In this document: in pieces, positions 21,061-33,090 of the stretch | Layout: each line of letters begins with the position of its first letter | How positions within the stretch are numbered: the first letter of the stretch is position 1 | From: Actinostola sp. cb2023 | Lineage: Eukaryota > Cnidaria > Anthozoa > Actiniaria > Actinostolidae | Direction of reading: 5' to 3' | NCBI GenBank assembly: GCA_033675265.1 | Contig: JAUJYZ010001050.1 | Coordinates: 431,501 to 495,500 of the forward strand | Length of the DNA: 64,000 nucleotides | Made by a program: the position numbers and the translations under genes | The notes under the pieces: model-generated | Database searches by the model: none | Seen by the model: the letters and a program-made list of their open reading frames with translations, nothing else | Told to the model about the DNA's origin: nothing

Positions 21061-22137
21061 AGTTAATAGAAAGTCGCTATTTTTTGCACTTATTTTGATC
21101 TACCCAGGGCAGGAGCGAGAGGGCAGGGGCGAGAGGGCGAGAGGGCGGGGAAACGAGCATACATTTTCATTGTTCCATGTGTGATACAGAGTAGGATTGG
21201 TAACTAGCGGGAAAACACCCTCGATCCCGGATACGAAGAATGACAGAGATGAACTTCTGGTAAAAATAAAATGCAATGTGTGAAACTGAATGTCTCACTT
21301 TAAATCAATGTAATACTCTGCTTGTAAGCTTTGCTTGCTTGATACGCAAACAAGCAATGCACGTGAAAATGTTTTCACCTACGTCATTGAAAATTTTCCC
21401 AGGACTTATATAGAACAAAACCTTCATAGGCCGAAAGAGCAGTCAAAACCATATATCTCAGCCGAAGCTTTAGTTAAAAGAAGTTTTAGATACGAAGATA
21501 TGAGCGATCGCTTATGCTCATAATTTAGTTAAAATGTACGGGGCCGCCATCTTGGTGTCCCATCGAGGGACACCAACATGGCGTCCAAGTCACGAAGACT
21601 GAAAATCATGTTTATTTTGCAAACACTTCAATTATTAAACAGCTACATTCATCAAAATAAAGTTACCCATCGTCTACTAAGTTAAAATCGTATTATTTCA
21701 ATCGGCTTATTATTTTCTACGGCTTTGAAAATGCGCGTGACAGTATTGCGTGACAGAATTTGACTCGCAATAAATCGAAAACAAAACATCTAAATTACCA
21801 AATTATTTTGGTAAGACTTTTCTTATAATGACATAAACAAGTTAAGATATCCAACAAACAGTTGTGTGAGGTGAATAGTTTGGATTTTAGCTTTTTGATG
21901 ACGTCACGTGAAAACCGAGAATTAGTCTTCATATAGAAACAATTGTAATTTAATAATTTGCCAGCATAAAATTACCAGTATTGACTTCGGTTGCTTCAAC
22001 ATTTTTTAAATAGGTGTATATAGTATTCTCGCAGAGTGAGTCACTTCGTGTTACAATGAATTTTAAATGAGTGAGTTCTGATTGGAACCGTGATTAGATC
22101 CAAATGGGCGGCCATTTCGACCAGCGCAAAATTACAT
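21061..22137. other. No recognisable gene
   Basis: Contains a GAGAGGGC-rich stretch (21115-21160) and a short hairpin at 21540-21590 (CATCTTGGTGTCCC with GGGACACCAACATGG). No exons were recognised. Confidence 0.4.
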
Positions 22138-23340
22138 CTAATCTCCAAACTGGCAAACGGGACACGACATGTCTCAACGACTTTAACCCAGACCTCTGAC
22201 TTTAACCGAAAAACGATCATTTTGTGTATGTTTGTTACCTTGACAACACAAACACGTGTATGACAACCATGCATTCGTATTCCTATACGAGTTACTTATT
22301 CATTTAGCAGACTCATGGCTTATCGCTGTAAGCTGATGTCCGACTAGTGGAATTAAAGGGGCAGTGTCAAGCCTCGCGCATGCCCATTAAAATCAAAACA
22401 ATAACACTCGGTTGAGAAGCCTACCTTGCCCGGTAGTGAGTTACAAAACCACCTTAAAACCGTTCTAATCGCTAAATAAATGACCTACAGGACTCATGTA
22501 GATACTAATCTTTATTTAGAAAGCAATTTTAGAACTTCAATATATCAAAAAGACTGAATTCAAGAAGTGAATTCACGGCGATATCATTTTCCAACGGCCG
22601 ATCAAATAAAACACAGGAAGCCCAACACATAAGTAGATGGTGGGAAGCTCACCGGGTTTACAAGTAGTTCTACGTGAGTTTTTCTCTTCAAAAGTCATGA
22701 ACAGTACTGCACCTACGATTGATGATCAAGATTCCTTCGCAATCGACCAGAATTGCCGGTTTACAATTCGGTTTTCTTCACTCGAGGATGATGACGGCCT
22801 GCCTCTCAACGGCTGTTCGACACTTTTTTCAACGGCTTCAAAGTCAGTTCTAAGATGAAATAATCCCCACTAGGAATTGTTGAAAATGAAGAACATGCTT
22901 TGAATTATTACTAGTGATCCATTAGACGCTTGAACAAACATGATTAAGGTCGATGGAAACGGATTCAAAACATCGGAAAAAAAAGAGTCCACGGTGGACT
23001 TTTATTATTTCTCGCTTCTTCGTACCCAGGCTAACGCGGTCATATGGCTTGACACTGCCCCTTTAAGCTGAGCCTTAATTTGATATTGCGGACAAAACGG
23101 TAAGATAACTGACAGATCGTACGTAAGACTATTATGATGTAATACTGAAGAAACCATAGTCCAGATATACAAATAATTCGCATTCTTCATTTCGTAAGAT
23201 TCCATCTCAGTTTTATCATCTTCCCTGGACATATCCTTGAAGCAATTCGTGTCCAGGTAAAGATCAGAGCGTATTCCAACATACGTTGTTTTTATATTGT
23301 TCTTTTTTTCACTAAAGTTCCGGAGCGGCCCGGAATGCAA
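22138..23340 (+). repeat. Repeat R, copy 2, with a TTAA element inside
   Basis: 22138-22352 and 23067-23215 match repeat R copy 1 at 12605-12860 and 17258-17990. The interruption at 22357-23062 is the TTAA-flanked element listed separately. This copy lacks the gypsy element and the 17274-17950 insertion, so it is an empty site for both. Confidence 0.65.
22357..23062. mobile_element. 706-bp TTAA-flanked non-autonomous element
   Basis: Inverted ends AGGGGCAGTGTCAAGCC and GGCTTGACACTGCCCCT, flanked by TTAA (22353-22356, 23063-23066). The uninterrupted sequence around 12778 (GAATTAAGCTGAGCC) shows the empty site. A 73-residue frame inside resembles nothing. A block at 22480-22626 is homologous in inverted orientation to 54064-54235. 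Confidence 0.8.
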
Positions 23341-23642
23341 TTCTCGGCAACACTTTTTATAAAAATGTCCAAGAAGTGAGAGTACTGATCACTTTACAAT
23401 ACTAAGATTGAGATGTGGGTTAATCACAAAGTTTTAAACGTACTGTTTAAACTAAAATTAAAAACAACATTTGATCGCAATCAATCAATTTTAATGATAA
23501 TAATTTTATTTGCTTTCATATGTGATCGAAACCAGACTTGATGTTTGTTCGGTAGAGAGTTTGTCATTTCGTGTAGATGTTTGACATTACAATGCTTTCA
23601 CTTTTCAAAAACACGATTTATTTGATTAAACTAAACAACAGT

Positions 23643-23792
23643 CCCCGGTTGCGTGCACGGAAGGTGGCTTAGCGCTATCCACCGGATAAGTCTTATCCAA
23701 CGGATAAAAATGATGAAATCATCCAATAAATGTTATCCATTGGATATCACTTATCCGGTGGATAGCGCTAACCACCTTTCGTGCAACCGGGG
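23643..23792. mobile_element. Foldback MITE F, copy 2
   Basis: Begins CCCCGGTTGCGTGCACGGAA and ends CACCTTTCGTGCAACCGGGG, with paired CTATCCACCGGATAAG stems. As in copy 1, the sequence that follows is CCAG(G/C)TTGTGAGCTTT, so the insertion predates duplication of repeat R. Confidence 0.8.
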
Positions 23793-24080
23793 CCAGGTTG
23801 TGAGCTTTAATTAATATGCGAAAAGTAGTACAAAACTGCTTTCCAAGCAAGTTACATGTGCGGAACCAATTCAATCATCACGTACCTTTGTTTCTATACA
23901 ATTTACAGTATTAAGAGCATTTGCATCTTATCATGAAATACGTAGCAAAACAAAGAGTTACTCTAGAAGCGTGTAATCACAGTTGTTCATAAAACTTGTT
24001 AATTAACTATATCTAATGAACTGTTTTAGTACAAGCCAACTAGCATGCTACCTTCGACTTTATACTAATACAGGAGCAAA

Positions 24081-24420
24081 TAAGTAGGAGCATCCATGCT
24101 ACATATGAGGTCTATGTCACGGCGTTTGAACAAGCTTGGCTATTCTTAGAACACCCTTTCTCGAAATTGACCAATCTCTGTGCACTTCCGGTTTTATTTG
24201 CAGCACTGACTCGTTTTATTTGCAGCAACTCATTTTACTTCTTGCAAATTAACTCGTTTTATTTGCTGCAACTCGTTTTATTTGCAGCAACTCGTTTTAT
24301 TTGCAGCAACTCGTTAATTTGCAGCAACAGTGATTGGTCAATTTCGCGCGTGTTCGAAAAATAGCCAAACTTGTTCAAACGCCGTGACAGATTTTAATAC
24401 TACATGGATGCTCCAACTTA
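24081..24420. mobile_element. Foldback MITE with internal 19-bp repeats
   Basis: Ends TAAGTAGGAGCATCCATG and CATGGATGCTCCAACTTA; inner stems GTCACGGCGTTTGAACAAGC and its complement. The loop has about five copies of ACTCGTTTTATTTGCAGCA (24205-24320). Confidence 0.75.
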
Positions 24421-24576
24421 TGAGCTCCTGACCAATATTTATTTATTGATTGTTTGTTCAAAAACGCGCAATAGATAGTGACTACGTCAGCCAATCAGAT
24501 TGCACGATTCGTGATGGTATACTAGTTGGTTTCTACCAAATCTCATTATATCTTGTTTTCTTTTAGAACTTCAAAA

Positions 24577-27500
24577 ATGTCTAAGCAAAGTAAGAGGAAA
24601 ACTGGCCTTGCGTTTTCTGGTGGTGGAATCCGTTCAGCAGCTCTGTGTTCTGGTGTTCTGCGCAGATTACTTCAAAAAGGAGTCTCGATTGACTACTTGA
24701 GTAGTGTGTCCGGTGGGGGGTACACAGCGGCTTCGTACATGGAATGGAAGTTCCGCAACGAGCAAAAAGATGATCCAGCTTGGCATAGAGAGTATTTCGA
24801 GCACTTGCGCAAGCACATCAATCCTGCGTGCGATTGTGCTAACCCATGTCGTGGGTTGGTCGATGCTGTTGTGCTCTTCTTCATCAGCTTGTTAGTTACT
24901 GTAGTTTTGTCTTCCATTAATGCATTCGCGTTTGCCATTCCAACAGCCTACCTCGTCGATTTTTGTTTTGGTGAGATTCTACGCGCACCGTTCAAGTGTG
25001 TGCACAATCCAAATGCAACCAACGTTATACCCACGAAAACCAACAATGACAGTGTGGTGACATTTGATTCCAGAATGTACGATATGTATACACTTCTTCT
25101 GTCAATCTTCTCTGTATTTGTGGTTTTCTATTTTCTAAGCTCACTTGCATGGCGTCGAACATCGAAATACTTTTTTCGGCTTTCCCGCAATTTTACTGGG
25201 CTCATGCTGGCCGTGGTGTTGTTACCTTGGATACTGGAGATGTACATCCACTACGCCCCACAATGGATAAACGTCCTTATCATCGTCGTCGCTATCTTTA
25301 CATGGATTGGGTTCCCTGTCTTGAGAGAGAAAGTCTCCTTAGCATTGATAGTGTATTTGCACTCTTTTGTTGTGAGGTGGCGTGTATTCAGGGAGCCCCT
25401 CTGGAGTCTTCCATACAGTAAAGACAATTTCTGGATTGCCGTGTAGATATCTGGATTGCTTGTGTGGATTTACCCTTATGCAGCTCTACTTCGTGTGAAT
25501 GCATTCCATCAGTATATAAAGTAAGTAAAGTATATGATTTTACTGGAAGTGACGGTATTTTTCGGTTGAATTAGTTCCACCTCTACAGGAGCGGATCCAG
25601 AGATTTTGCAAAAGGTCTGCGCGTTCAGGTTCTACATTGGTTTCAGCCAAATTTTATGTACATGATTTTTTTGGCAAAATTCGAATTTCCGAAAGGGGGG
25701 CGTGCGCCTCCTTCGCCCACCCTAAATCCGCCCCTGGTTTAGTCACTATTTCCAATTAATGGCGCCATGACATAACATCCCAACGCACTAATAGTTATCT
25801 GTACTTTGACAGCTATAGGCTCCAAAGATCGTATTTCTCACCAGTAAGTACAGCACGGTCATCTTGCGTTACTTGCAGAGACCTTATTAGCTGGACTACA
25901 AAGGTTTCACCAGAAAACGTGTACGACCGGCCATTAACGCTCGGCGACTTGGCCAACGTTCAACCAGAATTCAAATGTAATGTGACTATAAACAACTGGC
26001 GCAAAACTAGTACAGAAAGAGAGAACGACTACGTGGTCCTTACCCTCTCCCCCAAAGATATTAAGCGCGTAGATTACGGCCAAGAAGAAAAGGAGTTTAG
26101 ATCCGAAGAGTTTGTGCAGCCAGGTGACATCAAATTGTCGACTGCCATGACAACGTCTGCCGCCGTCTTGTCTCACGACCAACTGAGAGTTGTAATTGGC
26201 TTGGGATTTGGAAATAATATCGTGGCACAGCCAGGGCTAACAACAGATTGCATGTCAAAGGTGAGACGGAGTGTGAAGCACATTTGAAAGAAAAGCATGG
26301 AGAGTAAGGGATCGATAAGGGAAAAAGTAGTAGCTTAGATATCTGATAAACGAATATAAAACAAATTCAACTCTTGATGTAGTTTTAATTATTTCCATTC
26401 TTCACCTTGTGTCTTTTTCCCGCTTGGTCAGGTTGTTCCGCTGATTGTTCAGGTATGCTTTGGAATTATTACAATTGGGTTTCCTGTGGCGCTTTACTTC
26501 CATGGGAAAACGATCTGGGAACAAGTTGGTACATCATTGTTCGTTTGTTTCATGATCATCTTGGCGCTGATTGCTATCCTACCAACTGGCGCCTCGACTC
26601 CTGGTCTGATTGAAAGATTCACGAGGTAACTTAGGTAGAATAGCCATAGACGACTACATAATTATGTCTTGATACGAGAAGCTAGTTTAAAGTGCCTATG
26701 AAACGAAAAAACAGACCCCGTTTTTATTTACTACTACGAAAGTTTACTATTTGCTTGTTTACATGGCGTTAATAAAAAGTGAATTGAGCTACGGGAACAT
26801 TTTTTATTTCGCGCACGAAATTGGGCATTTTGGGTTTCAAAGTGCGACAATTCCCGCTCGGTCAAACTATAGAAATGTGACGTCAAAAGTTGTGCAAACA
26901 AAGGCATGCACAACCTCTTGACGTCAACGAGCCATTGTCAAGGGCCCAGTCTCTTGTCGCACATTTTGGTTAAAAATGATAATTTTCGAACCGCGAAAAG
27001 AAAATGTTCGCACGCTCAAAGTCGATGTTTAAATACAGCAAATGTTCAGAGAAAGACCAAACAACAATAATGTACAATAAAACAAGGATCGACATTTTCG
27101 TTTCATAGGCACTTTAACAGAGTACAGTACAGTACAGTGTTTGTCCATATCTATGAAATGACATTCACCAAGCACCCCATCTTGAGATAATACATGTACA
27201 GCTCATAATGATTACGTTTATCTTAGGTGGTGCATAATCAACATCTATCATGTCAGACTCCTGCGACAAGTAGTTGGTGTAACAAATAATGGATCAACCC
27301 CTCCCCCTGTTATGTCCTTGAGTGACGGAGGCCACGCGGAAATCCTGGGCCTGTTGCCTTTGTTTAAACTCCGATTGCCTCGAATCGTAGTCGTTAATGG
27401 CGGAGCTCTAAAACATGGTGACACGTACGCTTCGGATCTGCTTGCGGCTTTGAAACAAGCTCGTGAGAAACTGCGATGTTCCTTTACAGGGATCAGCGGT

Positions 27501-28019
27501 CGCGATATTTTAGAAGATATCCGTGAGAAGTTCGTGGAAAAACCACCTGGAAATCAGCCGAGATGTTATCGATTCAAGGTCACTTACTACGAAATATCTG
27601 GATTTGTGGGGAAAGAGGTCGGAGAGGGAGAGGTGCTTCTTCTAATGCCAAGACACCCGGAAGATGGAATGAGTCGGTTTAAAGACTACAAATGGAGTGA
27701 TTTGGATGGTGACGTCAAGCTAGATCTGGACGAGTCGGCCTGGGGATCAGGACCAGCATTGAAGGCCTCAGACGTTGACCGTCTGTCGGGATGCTGTTTT
27801 GAATGTTGCCACTGGAAGCCATTTAACTTCATCCTAAACCCTCTGATGGGTCGATTTCCTTTCCATTCCACTTTTAACCAAATGTTTACAGCTTCTCAGT
27901 TCAGTGCCTATCACAGAGAAGGCTACCGCGCATGCCTGGAAGGAGAGGCTGCGGAATTTCTTGGCATAGATCAAAACAAGACTGTTGTTGTATTAGACCA
28001 GCCATGCAAGCTTCTGTGA
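24577..28019 (+). CDS. Patatin-like phospholipase gene with membrane-segment insertion; one in-frame TAG
   Basis: Four exons in phase: 24577-25520, 25795-26260, 26432-26625 and 27227-28019, about 798 residues. Start MSKQSKRK follows an acceptor-like TTTTAG. Patatins are Ser-Asp dyad lipid acyl hydrolases. GLAFSGGGIRSA (residues 10-21) is the oxyanion-hole motif, SSVSGGGY (Ser45) the nucleophile elbow, SLSDGGH (Asp568) the second catalytic motif. Between them lie about seven hydrophobic segments (such as VVLFFISLLVTVVL, LLLSIFSVFVVFYF, WINVLIIVVAIF, LFVCFMIILALI), so the protein is probably polytopic. Donor GTAAGT at 25521 and acceptor at 25794 join in phase (IYLYF-like frame). A TAG at 25444-25446 interrupts exon 1 inside a membrane segment, 25 codons before the donor, while the frame stays open beyond. 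A 2-base insertion near 28006 shortens the C-terminus relative to the 2734-3561 copy. Pseudogene, polymorphism and sequencing error all remain possible. Confidence 0.75.
26701..27113 (-). mobile_element. TTAA-flanked MITE, copy 2, in intron 3 of the patatin-like gene
   Basis: 413 bp, same family as 2021-2401 in opposite orientation, ends AGTGCCTATGAAACGAAAA and its complement. TTAA flanks at 26697-26700 and 27114-27117. Confidence 0.8.
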
Positions 28020-28117
28020 ACTCAACTATCATACACGTTGAAAACATTGACTGAGTTTATGTATTTTTCCTGAAATATAATATTCTGTGGTCTACTTTAC
28101 ACATCTATTAATGATAA

Positions 28118-28628
28118 TTATCAAATTGATGAATAATTAATGAGGGAAATACAATAGAAATCATAAGCGTAGCAGACATTTGTAAATCGGATACAGAATC
28201 GTCCTCATTTGCATTCAACTTTTACTTGGATTTTCTTGCCAAACTGTTTCCTATCATCCAAATTTCAGTAAAACATCCACTTATACGTCGTTGGATTCAA
28301 TAAGTCAGATACAATATTCGCGTCCGATCTGTATGTACTATATACAATATGAGCGGCCGATCTGTATGGGATTTACAAACTCGAGCCGTAGGCGAGAGTT
28401 TGTAAATCCCATACAGATCGGACGCGAATATTGTATATTACTTATCGAATCCAACGATGTATAAGTGGGTGTTTTACTATAATTTTGATGATAGGAAACA
28501 GTTTGGCCGAGAAAATCCAAGTTAAAGTTGAATGCAAATGAGGACGAATCTCTTGCCGAGTTACAGATGTCTGCTACGCTTATGATTTCTATTGTATTTC
28601 CCTCATTAATTATTCATGAATTCGATAA
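28118..28628. repeat. Inverted duplication including the patatin-like 3' UTR
   Basis: The left arm (28118-28350) contains the gene's 3' UTR end (AATTAATGAGGGAAATACAA) and GTAGCAGACAT. The right arm (28400-28628) is its reverse complement (ATGTCTGCTAC, TTGTATTTCCCTCATTAATT). The centre is a hairpin GGGATTTACAAACTC / GAGTTTGTAAATCCC. A second copy of that hairpin lies at 28628-28700. Confidence 0.75.
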
Positions 28629-28700
28629 GGGATTTACAAACTCTCGCCTGCGGCTCGAGTTTGTAAATCCCATAATACAGATCGGCCGCTCATATTGTAT

Positions 28701-29510
28701 CTATTACTAATAATGATAATAATAATAATTATCGTCTTTTTGTTGTCCTACAAAATGGATCAGCTGATACGTAATTATATATTCCTGGTATAAACCCATT
28801 GTGTAGCTATACTTAATTGGAAGGCGTGCAAATTTGTTGCATTGAGTAGCAGGTAAACAATATCATGCCATCCGATCGAGTAACAATGGGTCTATAGTAA
28901 CAATACATGTACAACATGTTACATTGCCGGAAATATCGGGATTGTGTCGGAGTCAATTCAGTGACAATAGTAAGCAAAGGCATAATATTGATTTTCGCAT
29001 CCAATCAGCTAAAAAACGACAAGTTATTGTTTGATTTTGTGCTTCGTTCGATAACTGAACGAAAACTTATTGAGTTTGTTGTATGCCGTTGCTGGAAAAG
29101 ATGCGGCTTTGTACTGATGTGTCGGCTGTCTTGTGCCTGCGCTGCTGGTAGATATTCGTCGACGATCGACAGAAGAGAGGGATATGAAAGAATTAACCAC
29201 TTCTTGTCAGGTGCTTCGTAGCAATCAATAAATCAATCAATCAATTTTTCAATTTAGTTATTACATGTGGGAAAATTCACATAACCTGCAAATAGCAGTA
29301 GGTAATCTAGGCAGGTCACAGGCCGAAGCACGCATGACAGCAAAATATCTACTCCTGAATATTGCTGTAACTAAGTAACTATTTGGTATCAGATTTATTC
29401 TATTCAATTATTGCAATTCGATCATCAATAGGGCTGCAACATTTTTAATTATTTGCTGTGTAAGTAAGTTTATGGTAGTAGTATAGAAATGATAGTTCTG
29501 CAACATGATA
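28701..29510. other. No recognisable gene
   Basis: AT-rich spacer with AATAAT microsatellite near 28705 and ATCA/CAAT repeats near 29225. A 104-residue open frame at 28907-29221 has no recognisable domain. Confidence 0.4.
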
Positions 29511-29820
29511 AGCGCCGGAGCAAGTCGGAGCAAGTCGGAGCAAGTCGGAGCAAGTCGGAGCAAGTCGGAGCAAGTCGGAGCAAGTCGGAGCAAGTCGGAG
29601 CAAGTCGGAGCAAGTCGGAGCAAGTCGGAGCAAGTCGGAGCAAGTCGGAGCAAGTCGGAGCAAGCCGGAGCAAGTCGGAGCAAGTCGGAGCAAGCCGGAG
29701 CAAGTCGGAGCAAGCCGGAGCAAGCCGGAGCAAGCCGGAGCAAGCCGGAGCAAGCCGGAGCAAGCCGGAGCAAGCCGGAGCAAGCCGGAGCAAGCCGGAG
29801 CAAGCCGGAGCAAGCCGAAA
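29511..29820 (+). repeat. 10-bp minisatellite
   Basis: About 30 units of CAAGTCGGAG without length change. The first 14 units read GTC, the last 11 read GCC, with a mixed zone between. Because 10 is not a multiple of 3, every frame reads the same 10-residue repeat, so the open frames on both strands are artefacts. Confidence 0.97.
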
Positions 29821-29983
29821 ATGACGTCTGCGAGTAGGTTTGGGTACTAAGTCTACACAGGCTCCTGGTCTACATTAGCATAGCAGGTGCGAAATTTGTA
29901 GGCGCTGACCGTAGAAATTGCGGGCGTCAGGTGTATTTGTGATTTAATTGCACAAAGCGCGCGAACTGAACCGGCGAACTTCA

Positions 29984-30164
<181 letters not shown>

Positions 30165-30575
30165 GTCTTTATTTAAAGAGGGTAATACATAATAGTGCAA
30201 AGCACTAATAAACTTGTAGCCCTCACAATGATGCCGAAGATTTTTCAAAGTTTTTTTCCCAATAACAAAGGCTTTTATTTAAATGTCCTTATACAGTTTA
30301 GGCTTAGAAACACAGCAATTATATTCATCGGGATTTATTTTCTAGTTGAGACTGAGAAAATGGAGATTTACCTTCTGTACTGCTTGAATATGGAATGACA
30401 TATGGTGAGCTAATCGAGTACAAGACACACTTTGAAAATTCAAGAATTTTCGTATCAAGATATAGACAACTTTAGATGCGTAAAACATTATCAGACTTGG
30501 TGATGACTTAATATTTTACTTTTTCATGATGGTAAAGCATATCAGATTAAACAAACTCAAGTCAGAACTGTGTTG

Positions 30576-30766
30576 AAGAAATAGAAAACGAGCGCGCGTG
30601 CTATGTGCAGATTTATAGCACGCAGGGACTGATCAGAACACGAGACTGAGAAGTGTTGAGAAGCACGACGCGTACGGAGTGCTTCTCAACACTTCTCAAG
30701 TGTTCTGATCAGTTCCCAAGTGCTATAAATCTGCACATAGCACAGCGGACAAGTTTTCTATTTCTT
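30576..30766. mobile_element. Foldback MITE
   Basis: AAGAAATAGAAAAC...GTGCTATGTGCAGATTTATA pairs with TATAAATCTGCACATAGCAC...GTTTTCTATTTCTT; inner stems GAGAAGTGTTGAGAAGCAC. No coding sequence. Confidence 0.75.
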
Positions 30767-31521
30767 TTATAAAATACAATTATGATTTTAAGGCAAGTTT
30801 TCAATTTTGTTCGTTACAAAAACGTTTGAATATCTGCGCGCGCGTGCTGTGTGCTCTCATAAAGCACGCGGAATACGCATCCTTTGGCCAATCAGAGCGC
30901 GCGTTATATCATAGTTATTTTATAATATTTGATATATGCCGCTTTGGGCAGCGAAACTGTATGGGAGGCTTCTGTGGTACTATATTTATCTGCTGAAGAT
31001 TCTTCAATACTTATTCAAAACTTACTGTATTAATCTTGAGACCTCCATGTAATTTCTTCAAACCAAGTCATTTTATTTATTGACGTGTGCTCCGCGGTGT
31101 GCCTCTAAATGATTTTCACATTTTCTTGTTATTTCATCATCAGAAGGTCTTTCAGTTACCGTAAATCCTCTATTAAGCCCCCTCCTTCCAATAAGCCCTC
31201 CCCCTCCAATAAGCCCCTCCTTTTTGAAGCACGATTTTTATTAAGCCCCTCCCTAAGCGCTCCCCCCCCCCCCCCCCCCCCTCCCCCCCTTCCCCCTTCT
31301 CCCAAATATACCACATAGTACGTAATGTGATGATATATCGTACTGATATGCAACAGTCCGATACAGCACGGTATGTACATGTTTTCTGTTCGTGCGAACT
31401 GAAATGCTGGATTGAGTGACGAGGGTGTACATGTAGGGTATTTTTGAGGATCGATAACCATCTCTTCTAATCTATCAGTTGTAGGCCAGTATTTGCAGTC
31501 TATTTCCTTACAGTATTTGGA
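30767..31521. other. No gene; C-rich low-complexity tract
   Basis: Contains a repeated CTCCAATAAGCCC pattern (31165-31235) and a run of 19 C at 31262-31280. The run lies inside frames on both strands that are not convincing genes. Confidence 0.5.
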
Positions 31522-31812
31522 GTATACACCTAATTCAATAAAGGTTGTCGAGGACATCAGTTCCGATAGGCCGATAGGTTATACGTCGTTCCAAGACCGA
31601 ACTGCATTACGGTAACAGCTTGAATAGCTAAAAAGGTATGAAAATCTGCTGATATCGTGCCTATTTCAATTTCAACAGGCCAAGAACAAATTTTGAATCG
31701 AATTTTATGAAATATTTCCGGCATACAATGCAGTTCGGTCTTGTAACTAGCTATAACCTATCGCCTATGGACTGATGTCCACGACAACCTTTTTTGAAAT
31801 AGGTGTATACAG
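31522..31812. mobile_element. Foldback MITE
   Basis: AGTATACACCTAATTCAATA with AAGGTTGTCG on the left pairs with CGACAACCTTTTTTGAAATA and GGTGTATAC on the right. The inner stem uses CAAGACCGAACTGCATT. Confidence 0.75.
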
Positions 31813-33090
31813 CAATGAAAACATGTGGGGTTTAATTTTAAGGTGACTCAAAGTAGTTTTTTAAGTATATAAATAAATATAATTTTATATAATTTCTATA
31901 ATTTTCTGTTGAACTTTTTAGTATTTGTACTGACATTTGTCTGAGAATATTAAAGCTTAATCTGGCATGCCCCAAAAATGAAATTAATAAATACTCTGGT
32001 GTTAATATTTGTTCATCAAATGAAGGACAATATTCCTTTGTAATTTTGTCTCTCAAAATTGCCAGGATATCATTTTAGAAAGTTTGAAAACTGATGTGCT
32101 ATCGCTCGTTAAATATTGATTTTGCCGTTTTTGGTCGAACAAGCTTGTCGCTGATGTGTGATGACTCGGATCAGTTTTCAAGCGAATTTATGTCTTATTA
32201 CTGGAATATCCCCCACTTACCTTCCACAGCGGATATAAAACTTCTCATTCTTTGAAACATTTGTGCTTTAATCTGCCATTTGTGACATCATTACAAGGCT
32301 GACATTTCCCGCCACTTGACGCGCGTCGTCATTTTGACCACTGAGTCGCCTGACTCGCCTCTAAAGCTGAGGTGGGATTAAAATCACCTAAAAACACCAC
32401 CAAATCACCAGGAGACATTCAAATATACAATAAAACATGAATACACAGGTAAACGAAGACAAATATTGCCATTTATTTCGAACATTTTCCGATTTAAATT
32501 TCACAAATTCTCTCTCAACAAGAGCTTGGGCTACCTGTGGTTTCAGTTTATTCTCTCGGAATGGCGCCCGAATATATTTTCGCTACGTAGCGTACCAGTT
32601 GCCATACACTGTTATAATTACACACCCTATAACCTTGCCAGTGGTGATGTCATTGATATATTCACATGTGAAGATATCGTTTTGTGTGCGTGTGTGTGTG
32701 TATTTTTTTGGTAAAATTAAACTAATAAGGGAAATTCTGTGTTTTCTACCACTGATCTCCCACTGATCGGGTAATATAATATGATAAATGACTCTCACAC
32801 TCACTTCTTACTACATTCTGTAGTCTATAGACCTTATGCATAAATGGTAGAATCGTAATATCTGATTTCCTTTGTTATTAGTCGGGCTTCCTGTGGAAGC
32901 TCCGACTCTAAAAATGAGCTCCGTTCTTCGTTGACCCCAAATGACTAATTGGGTTCTACAGCACATGCACCTAGACATGAAGTCTGGCCAAGAAAGATTA
33001 CAAAGCACAAACCAATCAGGGAAAGCACCGGAGGTCAAGGGGCCAAAATATAAGTCTTTTCTGGTCTAAATTAAATTTAGATTGAAACAG
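31813..33090. other. No recognisable gene
   Basis: AT-rich. A 109-residue frame at 32437-32766 is hydrophobic but shows no family motif and is probably chance. One copy of the recurring GGGCTTCCTGTGG motif lies at 32884-32896. Confidence 0.4.

Noticed and set aside
29408..29837. Several 100-130-residue frames with 10-residue repeats on both strands
   Set aside because: They arise from the 10-bp satellite, which is open in every frame.
31156..31557. 133-residue minus-strand frame with a Gly run
   Set aside because: The Gly run is the C19 tract; no domain or codon signal supports a gene.
32437..32766. 109-residue plus-strand frame
   Set aside because: No recognisable motif, no splice or promoter context, and an overlapping frame of similar length.
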